Assembly: GCA_036504815.1 (NCBI GenBank)
Contig: DASXUN010000006.1
Span: 1-64,000 of the forward strand
Reading direction: 5' to 3'
Origin: Gemmatimonadaceae bacterium
GTDB taxonomy: Bacteria; Gemmatimonadota; Gemmatimonadetes; Gemmatimonadales; Gemmatimonadaceae
DNA: 64,000 nt
In this document: positions 42,084 to 54,689 of the stretch, piece by piece
Layout: every line of letters starts with the position of its first letter
Position numbering within the stretch: position 1 is the stretch's first letter
The notes under the pieces: model-generated
Databases searched by the model: none
Told to the model about the DNA's origin: nothing
What the model saw: only the letters and a program-made list of their open reading frames with translations
Translations under genes and position numbers: made by a program

Positions 42084-43703
42084 ATGACGGCGCCCGACTT
42101 CGACTACGACTGGATCGTCGTCGGCTCCGGCTTTGGCGGGAGCGTCTCGGCGCTGCGCCTGAGCGAGAAGGGGTATCGCGTGGCCGTGCTCGAGGCGGGA
42201 CGCCGCTACGCCGATCACGAGTACGCCGAGTCCACGTGGCAGCTGCGACGCTGGCTGTGGGCGCCGTCGCTGGGAATGCGCGGCATTTTCCGGCTGACGC
42301 CGTTCAAGGACATCTTCATCGCCAGCGGTACGGCCGTGGGGGGCGGGAGCGCCGTCTACGCCAACACGTTGTATCGTGCGAAGCCGGCCTTCTTCGAGAA
42401 TCCCCAGTGGCAAGGCCTCGCCGACTGGGCGCGTGAGCTGGCGCCGCACTACGACACCGCGGAGCGGATGCTCGGTGTGCAGACGGTGCCGTTCGCCTCG
42501 GATGGGCAGGAGCTCCTGAAGGCCGCGGCTTCGCATTTCGGGGTCGAGCACACCTTCACGCGCACCCCGGTGGGCGTCTTCTTTGGCAAGGCCGGCGAGA
42601 CCGTCACCGATCCGTACTTCGGGGGCGAGGGACCGTCTCGCACCGGATGCACGCGCTGCGGCAGTTGCATGGTGGGGTGCCGCGAGGGAGCCAAGAACAC
42701 GCTGCTCAAGAACTATCTGTGGTTCGCCGAGAAGAAGGGCGCCACGATCCTCGCCGAGCACGGCGTCGTTGATGTCCGCCCGCGCGGCGCGAGCGACGGG
42801 CGCGATGGCTACGTGGTGACGAGCGAGCGCCCCGGCGCCTGGTTCCGGAAGAACCGCCGCACCTTCACCGCCCGCGGCGTGATCTTCTCGGCGGGAGCGC
42901 TGGGGACGGGCGAATTGCTGGCCAGTTTGAAACACACCGGCTCGCTACCGCGCATCAGCGACCGGCTGGGCGACCTGGTGCGCAGCAACAGCGAGTCGAT
43001 TCTTGCGCTCACCCTGCCGGACGACACCACGAAGCCGTGGGCCGACGTGGCCATCAGCGCCAGCATACATCCCGACGCCGACACGCACATCGAGTTGTGC
43101 ACGTACGGCAAGCACGGGGATGCGATCGCGCTACTGCAGGCGCCGCTCACGGGCAACGGAACGCGCTTCACGCGCCCGCTGATGCTTCTCTGGCAGTGCC
43201 TCCGGCATCCGTGGCGCGCGCTGCGCTCGCTCTGGCCGGTGGGGTGGAGCAAGCGCTCCCTGATCATTCTCGTGATGCAGTCGAGCGACAACGCGATGGC
43301 CTTTCGCGCGAAGAAGCGCTGGTTCGGAGGCGGGGTGCGCATCGGGACGGAACAGGATCCCGAGAAGCCGAACCCGACGTTCATTCCGCTGGCCAACGCG
43401 ACGGCCGAATTCCTGGCGCGGCACACCGGCGGGATGGCCCAAAGCAGCCTGCTCGAGTCCGCCGCCAACATTCCCACGACGGCGCACATCCTCGGCGGGG
43501 CGGTGATTGGCGCCGACGCGTCACGCGGCGTGATTGACCGCGACCATCGCGTCTTCGGTTATACCAACCTTTTGGTTGTGGACGGCGCCGCGATGCCCGC
43601 CAATCCGGGGGTCAATCCATCGCTGACGATCACCGCGCTCGCCGAGCGCGCCATGGCTCAGATTCCAGCGCGGCAGGCCGTGTCGTCGCACGAACGCCAG
43701 TAG
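42084..43703 (+). CDS. GMC-family FAD oxidoreductase, cholesterol-oxidase-like
   Basis: The 539-residue enzyme opens with the FAD-binding motif IVVGSGFGGSVSALRLSEKG followed by VAVLEAGRRY, and has the GMC signature SGTAVGGGSAVYANTLYR. Near residue 190-215 it carries a cysteine cluster, GCTRCGSCMVGCREGAKNT, as in bacterial cholesterol oxidase-like/steroid GMC proteins. The C terminus has the conserved NLLVVDGAAMPANPGVNPSL. It would oxidise an alcohol or sterol-like substrate with FAD. No Tat or Sec signal is apparent, so it is probably cytoplasmic. Substrate is not predictable and no steroid genes are near. Confidence 0.88.
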   Translation: MTAPDFDYDWIVVGSGFGGSVSALRLSEKGYRVAVLEAGRRYADHEYAESTWQLRRWLWAPSLGMRGIFRLTPFKDIFIASGTAVGGGSAVYANTLYRAKPAFFENPQWQGLADWARELAPHYDTAERMLGVQTVPFASDGQELLKAAASHFGVEHTFTRTPVGVFFGKAGETVTDPYFGGEGPSRTGCTRCGSCMVGCREGAKNTLLKNYLWFAEKKGATILAEHGVVDVRPRGASDGRDGYVVTSERPGAWFRKNRRTFTARGVIFSAGALGTGELLASLKHTGSLPRISDRLGDLVRSNSESILALTLPDDTTKPWADVAISASIHPDADTHIELCTYGKHGDAIALLQAPLTGNGTRFTRPLMLLWQCLRHPWRALRSLWPVGWSKRSLIILVMQSSDNAMAFRAKKRWFGGGVRIGTEQDPEKPNPTFIPLANATAEFLARHTGGMAQSSLLESAANIPTTAHILGGAVIGADASRGVIDRDHRVFGYTNLLVVDGAAMPANPGVNPSLTITALAERAMAQIPARQAVSSHERQ

Positions 43704-43740
43704 TCCAGCGGTACGTGCGGTTCCGCACGGCCCCCTTTTC

Positions 43741-44136
43741 CTACTCGCTCCTCGCAACGGCAGCTTCCCTGTCCATCACCCTGAGCTTTCGGCGCAGTGT
43801 CCGGACATGCATGCCGAGCAGGGTCGCCGCCGCGGTGCGATTGTTGCCGGCGCGCTCGAGCGCGCGGCGAATGAGCTGCCGCTCGGCCTCTCTGACGTCG
43901 AAACTCCTGAGGACCAACACGGCCGCGTCTGTCGGGAGCGTCGCGGGCAGGATGCTATGTCGTGGGTCACCCCACGTATCCTCGCGAGTCATATCCGCCG
44001 GGAGTATCGACGGTGCGTCCGCCGCGTTGCTATCGGCGCGACTTGTGCGCGGTTCCGTACGGGTGCGGTGAGAATTCAGTGCGGACGACGGTCCGAGTGA
44101 GGATCCAGTGGTCGTTGGCAACGGTGGAGTGTCCAT
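43741..44136 (-). CDS. Fis-type helix-turn-helix protein
   Basis: The C-terminal 45 residues (EAERQLIRRALERAGNNRTA then AATLLGMHVRTLRRKLRV) form a Fis/NtrC-type DNA-binding helix-turn-helix. The first 80 residues are Pro/Ser/Thr-rich, low in predicted structure, with no receiver or ATPase domain. The start is uncertain: ATG 44136 gives 131 residues, ATG 44220 gives 159. A free-standing Fis HTH may act as a nucleoid-type or accessory regulator. It is convergent with the GMC gene. Confidence 0.7.
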   Translation of the reverse strand: MDTPPLPTTTGSSLGPSSALNSHRTRTEPRTSRADSNAADAPSILPADMTREDTWGDPRHSILPATLPTDAAVLVLRSFDVREAERQLIRRALERAGNNRTAAATLLGMHVRTLRRKLRVMDREAAVARSE

Positions 44137-44248
44137 GGCATTCGATTGAACGTGGCGATGAGCGCTCGCCCACTGGGGCGACCGTTTGTGAACAGGCGGG
44201 ATTCTATCGGGTCTGAACATTCCGTCCCATGCCGTGGCGGAGCTGCAA

Positions 44249-44269
44249 CGTCACGCTGTGACGCTTTTT
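44249..44269 (+). terminator. Orphan intrinsic terminator on the + strand
   Basis: CGTCAC (44249-44254), loop GCT, GTGACG (44258-44263), then CTTTTTG: a compact stem with a T-tract reading rightwards. The only genes to its left on the + strand end at 43703, so it would terminate read-through from there or an antisense/small RNA crossing the Fis-type gene. Confidence 0.45.
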
Positions 44270-44342
44270 GCCGTCGCATGACGGGAATTGTGAACCCGCA
44301 GTGACATGACGTCCGCCGCGCCCCACGCGCCGACAAGAAGCG

Positions 44343-44379
44343 GCGGGCGCTTCGACCGATCGCCGGTCGAAACGCCCGC
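44343..44379 (-). terminator. Terminator of the FabH gene
   Basis: GCGGGCGCTTCGACCG (44343-44358) pairs with CGGTCGAAACGCCCGC (44364-44379) over 16 bases with one G-U position. It lies 24 bases after the FabH stop and is followed on that strand by CGCTTCTTG. Confidence 0.72.
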
Positions 44380-44402
44380 TCGTCCTGCTGTCGTCGTGCC
44401 GC

Positions 44403-45536
44403 TTAACTCGCCGTCGCTTCCGCGAAGACCGGCGACATGAGTCCGTCGCGCGAGCGTCCGTTCGGATCCTGGCCGGCGCGGATCGCGTTGACGATCTCCA
44501 GCGCGGTCTTGGTGCAGGGCGGGAGCTCCCGATCCGAGACGCCGAGCGGCGTGACGCGATCGCCCCACTTGACGACGAGCGAGCAGAAGGTGAGTCCGCC
44601 GCCGAAGGCGGGCATCAGCAGGGTGGCGCCGGGGCGCACGCGCCCCAACTCGAGCGCCTCGACGAGCGCCACCGGCACGGTGGCGGCGCTCATATTGCCG
44701 TACTGCTGTACGGTCAGCATCACCTTCTCCATCGGGACGCCGGCGTACTTGGCCACGCCCTCGATGATGCGCAAGTTCGCCTGGTGCGGCACGACGAGAT
44801 CGATCTGCTCGGCGGTGATGCCGCAGCGGCGCATCACCTTCTCCGAGGCCTCGCTCATCCCCTTGATGGCGCGTTTGAAGATCTGCGGCCCGTCAAAATC
44901 CCAGAGCGTGTCGCCCAGCGTGATGCCGCGGTTGGCATAGCCGCAGCCGAAGCCGCGCACGCGCAGCACGGCGCGCGCCTCGGCGTCGCAGCCGAGCACG
45001 CTCCCCAGCACGCCTTCCTCCCGGTCGGAGGCCTGCAGCACGACGGCGGCGGCGCCGTCACCAAAGAGCACCGCCACATTGCGGTTGCTCCAGTCCATGA
45101 AATGGCTGATCAGTTCCACGCCGATGACCACGGCGTTGCGCACCATCCCCGTCCGGATCATGCCGGCCGCCGAGGAGAGGCCGTACAGGAAGCTCGTGCA
45201 GGCGGTGTTGACGTCCATCGCGGCGGCATGCGTGGCGCCGAGTGAGACCTGCACGCCGGATGCGCTGTTCGGCACCTGCTCGTCGTAGCTGCAGCTGCCG
45301 TAGACGATGAGATCGACGTCGGCCGGCGTCAACCCGGCGCAGGCGATGGCGCGCGCGGCGGCCACCGTCGCCAGCTCCATCGCGGTCACGTGCGAGATGC
45401 GTCGCTCCTTCATGCCGGTGCGCGACGTGATCCACTCGTCGTTGGTGTCGAGGAACGTGGAAAGATCGTCGTTGGAGAGCACGGCAGGCGGCATGCACTT
45501 GCCCCAACCGGTAATGGCCGCGTAGGTCGACGTCAT
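44403..45536 (-). CDS. fabH: 3-oxoacyl-ACP synthase III family protein (FabH-like)
   Basis: The 377-residue enzyme has the KAS III catalytic triad: Cys in DVNTACTSFLYGLSSA, His in LVVPHQANLRIIEG and Asn in QYGNMSAATVPVAL, together with the start ITGWGKCMPPAVLSN and NDEWITSRTGMKERRI. It would condense an acyl-CoA with malonyl-ACP (or a related acyl transfer). It is longer than E. coli FabH (about 317), with a C-terminal extension of about 45 residues, and stands alone without other fab genes, so a specialised KAS III role is possible. ATG 45536 coincides with the conserved start. Confidence 0.88.
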   Translation of the reverse strand: MTSTYAAITGWGKCMPPAVLSNDDLSTFLDTNDEWITSRTGMKERRISHVTAMELATVAAARAIACAGLTPADVDLIVYGSCSYDEQVPNSASGVQVSLGATHAAAMDVNTACTSFLYGLSSAAGMIRTGMVRNAVVIGVELISHFMDWSNRNVAVLFGDGAAAVVLQASDREEGVLGSVLGCDAEARAVLRVRGFGCGYANRGITLGDTLWDFDGPQIFKRAIKGMSEASEKVMRRCGITAEQIDLVVPHQANLRIIEGVAKYAGVPMEKVMLTVQQYGNMSAATVPVALVEALELGRVRPGATLLMPAFGGGLTFCSLVVKWGDRVTPLGVSDRELPPCTKTALEIVNAIRAGQDPNGRSRDGLMSPVFAEATAS

Positions 45537-45645
45537 CGGGACTCGGCGCGAATTGAGGTGGATGGCCGACGGTCCGGCCGCGAGCGCTGACCGAAGAAGA
45601 TGGCACCGGCGGCGGGATTCCCACAGCCCCCGGGGCGGCCGCGCC

Positions 45646-46710
45646 CTACTGGTACTGGATGTAGATCGGCCGCGGATTGAGGCGCAGGATCTCGGCGATG
45701 GACGTCCGTGGATTGTCGTTGCGCGACTTGTAGAACTGCTTCCACCCCACGAACTGGACCGGTTCCGCCTTGATCCACGACCGGAACGTGGCGCGCTTGA
45801 GCCGCGGCGGGCCAAAGCCATCCATGTGCATCACGATCTGCACGCGCGGATCGAGCTTGATGGCCGGCGTATTCGTCACGCCGTTCCGGGTGAAGCGGTG
45901 CACCACCAGGACCTTGGGCGGCACCTTGTAGCGCGTGACGATGTCCTGCAGGAAGCGCGAGGCGTAGTTGACGTCGGCCGCGTCGTACGTGCCGATCTTC
46001 TTGCCGGGCAGGCCGCCGTTCTTCATGGAGAACTCGGGGTCGATGCCGAGATGGAAGTTCGGTCGCGACAGGAATTTCTCGAGCCGTGGGAGTTCCTGCG
46101 CCAGCGTGCTGCGTCCCACCTGGATGTCGAGAAAGACGAGCGCGTTGCGGCGCGCGGCCCAGCTGGCGACGCGTTCGATGAGTTCGTCGGGCATGCGCGC
46201 CCGATACATGCCGTCTGGGCCCGGCCCCGCCTGGGCCACCACCGCGATAAGGTGCAGGGCCGGCTGCACCGGCGTGCTCGGGTCGGCCAGCGTCCACGCC
46301 TTCACCTCGGCGTCGAGCATCGAGAGCATCTGGTCGGGTTCGTACTCACCCAGCACGCCCATCCGCTTGGAGAAGGGATTGCCGTAGTACGCGACGATGC
46401 GCTTGTACGGCAGGATTGAACCGGGAAGCGGGTCCGGTCCCTTCACGGGCCAGCGCAGATCGTACATCGAATCGAGGCGGGCCTCGCTGTCGACCGGCAC
46501 GGCGGTGGATTTGCCCTTCTTGCGGGCGTTCTTCTTGCGTGCGGTGGTCTTGCCCTTGGCGGCGGGCTTCACCTGCGACGCGGGCTTGTCATTCGTTGCG
46601 GCGGGCGGCGCGGCGGTGGGCGCACCGGCAGGGACACTTCCCTGGGCAGCGGCGGAAACGGTCGCACCCACGAGGGCAGCGGCCAGGGCAAGCAGGCGGA
46701 GACGGATCAT
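45646..46710 (-). CDS. Secreted protein of unknown function, glycosidase-like barrel suspected
   Basis: The 354-residue precursor has a signal peptide (MIRLRLLALAAALVGATVSAAAQ cut near residue 23), a Lys/Ala/Pro-rich linker to about residue 75, then a domain with YYGNPFSKRMGVLGEY, FLDIQVGRSTLAQELPRLEK, FHLGIDPEFSMKNGGLPGK, KVLVVHRFTRNGV and VQIVMHMDGFGPP. Repeated strand-helix units with conserved D, E and H at strand ends suggest a TIM-barrel hydrolase fold, but I recognise no named family. Its stop lies 109 bases upstream of the FabH start; co-transcription is uncertain. Confidence 0.75.
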   Translation of the reverse strand: MIRLRLLALAAALVGATVSAAAQGSVPAGAPTAAPPAATNDKPASQVKPAAKGKTTARKKNARKKGKSTAVPVDSEARLDSMYDLRWPVKGPDPLPGSILPYKRIVAYYGNPFSKRMGVLGEYEPDQMLSMLDAEVKAWTLADPSTPVQPALHLIAVVAQAGPGPDGMYRARMPDELIERVASWAARRNALVFLDIQVGRSTLAQELPRLEKFLSRPNFHLGIDPEFSMKNGGLPGKKIGTYDAADVNYASRFLQDIVTRYKVPPKVLVVHRFTRNGVTNTPAIKLDPRVQIVMHMDGFGPPRLKRATFRSWIKAEPVQFVGWKQFYKSRNDNPRTSIAEILRLNPRPIYIQYQ

Positions 46711-46843
46711 GTCAGGGCGTGGGGAGCGGCAGCGGCCACGGGTGTGGCCGCAAACGAATTATAACGGCGGCGCAACGCATCACGGCCGTCGGTCACAGGT
46801 CGCAGTCATCACCCAATGGACGACCGTCCGCCACCGCACGCCA

Positions 46844-48685
46844 CTACTGGTCGATGATCTCGATGCGGTGGTCGGCGCGGAGCGGATACTGGCCGTTCAC
46901 CTCGATCTCGAGCTGGACGATGTACGCCCCCTTCTTGAGCGTCGAGATGTCGAGCTGCACCGCGCGCGGCGAGGTCGTGCGGCCGCGCGCCGTCATGTCA
47001 TTCACGGTCACGCTCACCGGAGTGGCCTGGCGCACCAGCCGAAGCTGCTGGTTCTTGCGGCGCAGGAAGCCGCCCTCTTCCACCTCACGCACGACAGTGA
47101 CCGTGAGCTTGATCTGCTCGCCCTGGACGTCCGTGCCATACGTCTCCCAGTAGACGCCGAGCGGGGCCGACGAACGCACACGCTCGGTGGGGAGGGCGAG
47201 GGCGAGCGCCTCTTCCACCGACGTGGGCGGTGCGCCCGCGGGTCGGTAGAACAGGAGATCCGACACGGTCACGCGCGTATCCACGGCATACGGGGGATGC
47301 ACACCATACCGTGCCCGGGCGACGATAGCGGAATCAGGGGCCCAGACCTCGCCGCTGAACAGCAGCGGCCCCCAGGCGGCGCGCACCGACATCGTATCGG
47401 CGACCGCCGCGCGCGCGCGCGCGGTGCCGCGCGGCGCTGGTTGATCGCCCGGAGTGACGGTCATGGCGGCGCGGCGATGGCTGGCGCCGGCCAGCGCCGG
47501 CACACCCGAGACGTCGTACGACATCACGAGGAGCGCCGAGTCGCCGCGGCGGAACATCGCCTGCTGATGCTCGAGCGGAACGAGACGCCGGGCGTAGGGC
47601 GGGGCGTAGCGGCCGATGACCGGCGGCAGGTGCAGGCGCCACTGGGCCGAATCGGAAAGCGCCGGATTGCTCAGCACGTTGCCCGCCGGAATGTAGCGGT
47701 AAGCCGGCGAGGCCTCGTCACTGACGATGCTGAAGCCGCCCGCGCGCGGATCGCCGGGGCCCTTGGCCCAGTAGCGCGGCCAGCCGAAGCGCAGCAACAG
47801 CTCGCGCTCGTCGTCGTCGAAGCCGAACTGATGCGCCCCGGGCGCGTCCTGGTACAGGCGCACCATCAGCTGGCGCGCGTTCCATTCGGAGCGCGAATCG
47901 TTGCCGCGCAGGCCGTAGAGGGTCCGCGAGAAGAACCAGACGCGGTCCTCGAAGGCCTCGCGCTCCGGCCCGCAGGGCATGCGCCGGTAGGGCTGGCGCG
48001 TGTCGTCGTCGATGAGCAGCGAGATGTCGCGCCAATTGCAGCGTTCGCGCTCACCCATCATCGACTGGACGACGCGGAAACCGCTGTCGGCCGCCGCATA
48101 GTCGCCGCGCAGGTGCTGGCTGAAGGCCACGAGGGCGGCGCACCACCAGCCGTCGGCGCGGCACTGCCGCGCCGATGCCAGCGCCTCATCATCACGCCCC
48201 GCCTCGGCGAAGTAGCGCACGCGCTGTCCCGCGATCCAGCGATTGGACGGGACCAGGTGCCCCAGTGAATCGAGCCGCCGCAGCAGGGTGTCGCGGGCCA
48301 GCGTTACGATCGGAAGCTCGATCGACTTGGGGGCCTTCTCGTCATACCAGTAGCACCACCGTCCCACCTGCTCGTCGCAGTTGCCAGGGCGCACGCTGTG
48401 GGCATTCGGCAGGTTGTTGCGACGCAGCAGCTCGAAGCGCCGCTGCGCGGCGCGCGCCGCGCCCTCCGGCGTGGTCGTGTCGCCCACGATGGGCGGAAGG
48501 GGCATCGGCTCGACCCGGTCGCCGCGAGGCGGTTCCGGACGCATGCCGCCGCCCGGGGTCATGGGCCGCTGGGCCGATGCGGCGTCAGCAACTAGCAGCA
48601 CCGTCGCGATGACGATGCCGGCGCGGCGCGCGGCGGTGCACGACCACGAGGAGGGAGCGCGGCAGGCGGCGACAGGAAGCATCAC
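46844..48685 (-). CDS. Large exported protein, unknown function (GWxTD-like middle region)
   Basis: The 613-residue precursor has a signal-type N terminus (AGIVIATVLLVADAASAQ), a helical-repeat region (about 70-290, AGRDDEALASARQCRADGWW resembling TPR), a middle part with ELLLRFGWPRYWAKGPGDPR reminiscent of GWxTD-domain proteins, and a C-terminal beta domain (YIVQLEIEVNGQYPLRADHR). CNWRD and several paired cysteines suggest disulfides. Such proteins are frequent in Gemmatimonadota-type genomes but have no described function. Monocistronic. The ATG used is the first; a later ATG is possible. Confidence 0.72.
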   Translation of the reverse strand: MMLPVAACRAPSSWSCTAARRAGIVIATVLLVADAASAQRPMTPGGGMRPEPPRGDRVEPMPLPPIVGDTTTPEGAARAAQRRFELLRRNNLPNAHSVRPGNCDEQVGRWCYWYDEKAPKSIELPIVTLARDTLLRRLDSLGHLVPSNRWIAGQRVRYFAEAGRDDEALASARQCRADGWWCAALVAFSQHLRGDYAAADSGFRVVQSMMGERERCNWRDISLLIDDDTRQPYRRMPCGPEREAFEDRVWFFSRTLYGLRGNDSRSEWNARQLMVRLYQDAPGAHQFGFDDDERELLLRFGWPRYWAKGPGDPRAGGFSIVSDEASPAYRYIPAGNVLSNPALSDSAQWRLHLPPVIGRYAPPYARRLVPLEHQQAMFRRGDSALLVMSYDVSGVPALAGASHRRAAMTVTPGDQPAPRGTARARAAVADTMSVRAAWGPLLFSGEVWAPDSAIVARARYGVHPPYAVDTRVTVSDLLFYRPAGAPPTSVEEALALALPTERVRSSAPLGVYWETYGTDVQGEQIKLTVTVVREVEEGGFLRRKNQQLRLVRQATPVSVTVNDMTARGRTTSPRAVQLDISTLKKGAYIVQLEIEVNGQYPLRADHRIEIIDQ

Positions 48686-48797
48686 GATAGGGTCGGAGTC
48701 GGCATTCTGTTAATATGCCCCCCGGACCCCACTGTTCCCCAGTAGCGCGCTGGCGAATTTGCCCGACGGGGCGTCTGCACCGAACGCGCCGTGCGCG

Positions 48798-50963
<2,166 letters not shown>

Positions 50964-51061
50964 AGGCCCGTCTCCGAGTCTACGACAGGCGCCCGGCGGC
51001 GGATAGGGCGCGGCTATGGTACATTCCGGCACCGATTTCCCCGCACCCTGTCTCGTCCCAC

Positions 51062-51571
51062 GTGCCCCAGACTTCCATCATCTTCGAGCCGCTCCACGCG
51101 GATGTCGTGCCGCCGGCCAGAGCCACCGCCCATAGCGCCGGCTATGACCTGGCTGCCTACCTTACGGGGCGCACGGTGCGGGTGTTTCTCAACGGCGTGA
51201 TGTCGGAGCGCGCCGTGGAGACGCGCAACGGCAGGGCGGTGCTGGTCCTGCACGCGGACGAGCGCGCCCTCGTGCCAATGGGCTTTCGCGCGAAGCTTCC
51301 CGTCGGCATCGAGGCGCAGATCCGGCCGCGGTCGGGGACGAGCCTCAAGACCGACATCGTCATCGCCAACGCGCCGGGCACCATCGACGCCGACTATCCG
51401 GAAGAGTGGTGCACCCCCGTGCGGAACGGCGGGCCGGGCGACCTCGTGATCACGCACGGCGAGCGCATCGCGCAGATGGTGCTGGCGCGACACGAAGTCC
51501 TGCCGTTTACCATCGGACCAGTGCGGGCGACGACGGAGCGGGTCGGAGGTTTCGGCTCAACGGGAAGCTGA
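51062..51571 (+). CDS. dut: dUTP diphosphatase (trimeric dUTPase family)
   Basis: The 169-residue protein shows the five family motifs: I SAGYDLAA, II RPRSGTSLK, III APGTIDADYP, IV GERIAQMVLA and V RVGGFGSTG at the C terminus. The enzyme hydrolyses dUTP to dUMP, keeping uracil out of DNA. Compared with the usual family there is an insertion of about 25 residues between motifs I and II (TGRTVRVFLNGVMSERAVET...) and motif III continues as PEEW instead of RGE. Start is GTG 51062. A deoxynucleotide deaminase-like variant is the only alternative. Confidence 0.9.
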   Translation: MPQTSIIFEPLHADVVPPARATAHSAGYDLAAYLTGRTVRVFLNGVMSERAVETRNGRAVLVLHADERALVPMGFRAKLPVGIEAQIRPRSGTSLKTDIVIANAPGTIDADYPEEWCTPVRNGGPGDLVITHGERIAQMVLARHEVLPFTIGPVRATTERVGGFGSTGS

Positions 51572-51660
51572 TTGAGGATCGGGAATTCGGATTTGGATTG
51601 AGGATTCCGATTGAGGATTCCGATTGGCGATGGCGAGTGGCGATCGTGATCGGATGTGCA
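51571..51660. repeat. ATTGAGGATTCCG direct repeats
   Basis: ATTGAGGATC at 51571 and two copies of ATTGAGGATTCCG (51597-51609 and 51610-51622), with related GGCGATGGCGAGTGGCGAT afterwards. The same words recur in inverted form at 57285-57368 and as a large palindrome at 63529-63685. The block starts at the dut stop codon. Confidence 0.7.
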
Positions 51661-51665
51661 AACGA

Positions 51666-51690
51666 GGAGCCGGTGACGGCTCCCCGTTTA
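51666..51690. terminator. Bidirectional terminator between dut and a convergent barrel gene
   Basis: GGAGCCG (51666-51672) and CGGCTCC (51677-51683) enclose a 4-base loop; CCGTTTA follows on the + strand and CTCGTTTGC on the - strand. Confidence 0.65.
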
Positions 51691-51708
51691 GCGACTCGCG
51701 GCGACTGC

Positions 51709-52650
51709 CTACGCGAGCTTCTTGTGTGTGAGTTTGCGCTCGGCGGCGGCGGTCTTGGCCGCGGTGCTGCGCGACTTGCTCAGTGAGCGGCCCTTGCCGA
51801 GCGCATTCGCGAGCTGGCTCACCGCGCCAAACGGGCTCACGCGGGCGACGTCGGCGAACGTCGTGCCGATTCCCACGGCCATCGCCCAGCTGCGTACGCC
51901 GTCAGCCGTTCCGGTGCTGCCGCTCACCGTCAGTGCGGCGGCCCCGCCAAGGGGGAAGGATGCGCCGCCGGCGAAATTCTGGGAGTGCGTGGTGCCGACC
52001 GGCATCACGCCCATCTCCGTCGAGTATCCAAGGTTCAGCTCGGCGTGGCCGACCGAATGCGAGACGTCGAGCGAGACGGTCGTTGGCGCGATCGACCCGA
52101 GCCCTGAGGCGTATTCGTTCGAGAGTGTATGCCCGGCGCCGGCGCCGAACGACCACCCCTCGACGGGAGCGACGCCGACGCCGATGTTCGCGCCAAGGCC
52201 CACTTCGCCCGATCCCACCTTGGTCGTGTCCCCGATCGGCAGGGTCGCTCCGAGTGAGACCGAAAAGCTGGGAGACCAGGCGCCCGGGAGGGCGTGGTAG
52301 AAGCCGACGTTGACAGGCAGGTCCGCCAAGCCGTGAACGAGCGGCGGAGTCACCATCCGGCCGGTAATCGCATCCGCGGTCGGGGCCGCCTGCGCCCAGG
52401 CAAAGGTCGGATTGACGCTCAGCGAGAAGCCGTGCGACAGTGAGGCGGCGATCGCGGCCGAGACGGCCCGCTCATAACCCCCGTCGCCGAAGTGCATTAC
52501 GCCGCCGGAGACGCCGAAGCTGGCGAAGCGCGGGTGGTCGGCCTGCTGAACGGTGTCGGGCGCGGACTGGCCGCCGGCCGATGCGGCGATGGCGAGCGAG
52601 AGAATCAGTGCCGACGTGAAGGGTCGCGTGAATGAGAGCGTGGCGCGCAT
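51709..52650 (-). CDS. Outer-membrane barrel-like protein, unknown function
   Basis: The 313-residue precursor has a signal peptide (TSALILSLAIAASAGGQ region) and a long Gly/Ser/Ala-rich series of strand-like segments (FASFGVSGGVMHFGDGGYE, SPSFSVSLGATLPIGDTT, VGLGANIGVGVAPVEGWSF, HAELNLGYSTEMGVMP), as in transporter-like barrels of the MetA-pathway type. Unusually, it ends in a basic Lys/Ser/Thr tail (GRSLSKSRSTAAKTAAAERK) and not in an aromatic residue, which is odd for a BamA-assembled barrel. ATG 52650 is chosen for the signal peptide. Confidence 0.7.
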   Translation of the reverse strand: MRATLSFTRPFTSALILSLAIAASAGGQSAPDTVQQADHPRFASFGVSGGVMHFGDGGYERAVSAAIAASLSHGFSLSVNPTFAWAQAAPTADAITGRMVTPPLVHGLADLPVNVGFYHALPGAWSPSFSVSLGATLPIGDTTKVGSGEVGLGANIGVGVAPVEGWSFGAGAGHTLSNEYASGLGSIAPTTVSLDVSHSVGHAELNLGYSTEMGVMPVGTTHSQNFAGGASFPLGGAAALTVSGSTGTADGVRSWAMAVGIGTTFADVARVSPFGAVSQLANALGKGRSLSKSRSTAAKTAAAERKLTHKKLA

Positions 52651-52786
52651 GAACTCGGCCTCGGGCTGGAAGGGGGGCCTGCCGATGAACTGCGTAGCAT
52701 ACCCTGCAAAACATGGAAAGTTCGGGGGTGCGCCGGCCGGCGAGGTTCGCGGCAAACCGTCAACGCGCGAGCGTCGCCGGATCTCA

Positions 52787-54667
<1,881 letters not shown>

Positions 54668-54689
54668 GGGGCGCGTACCCTTGCGGGTT

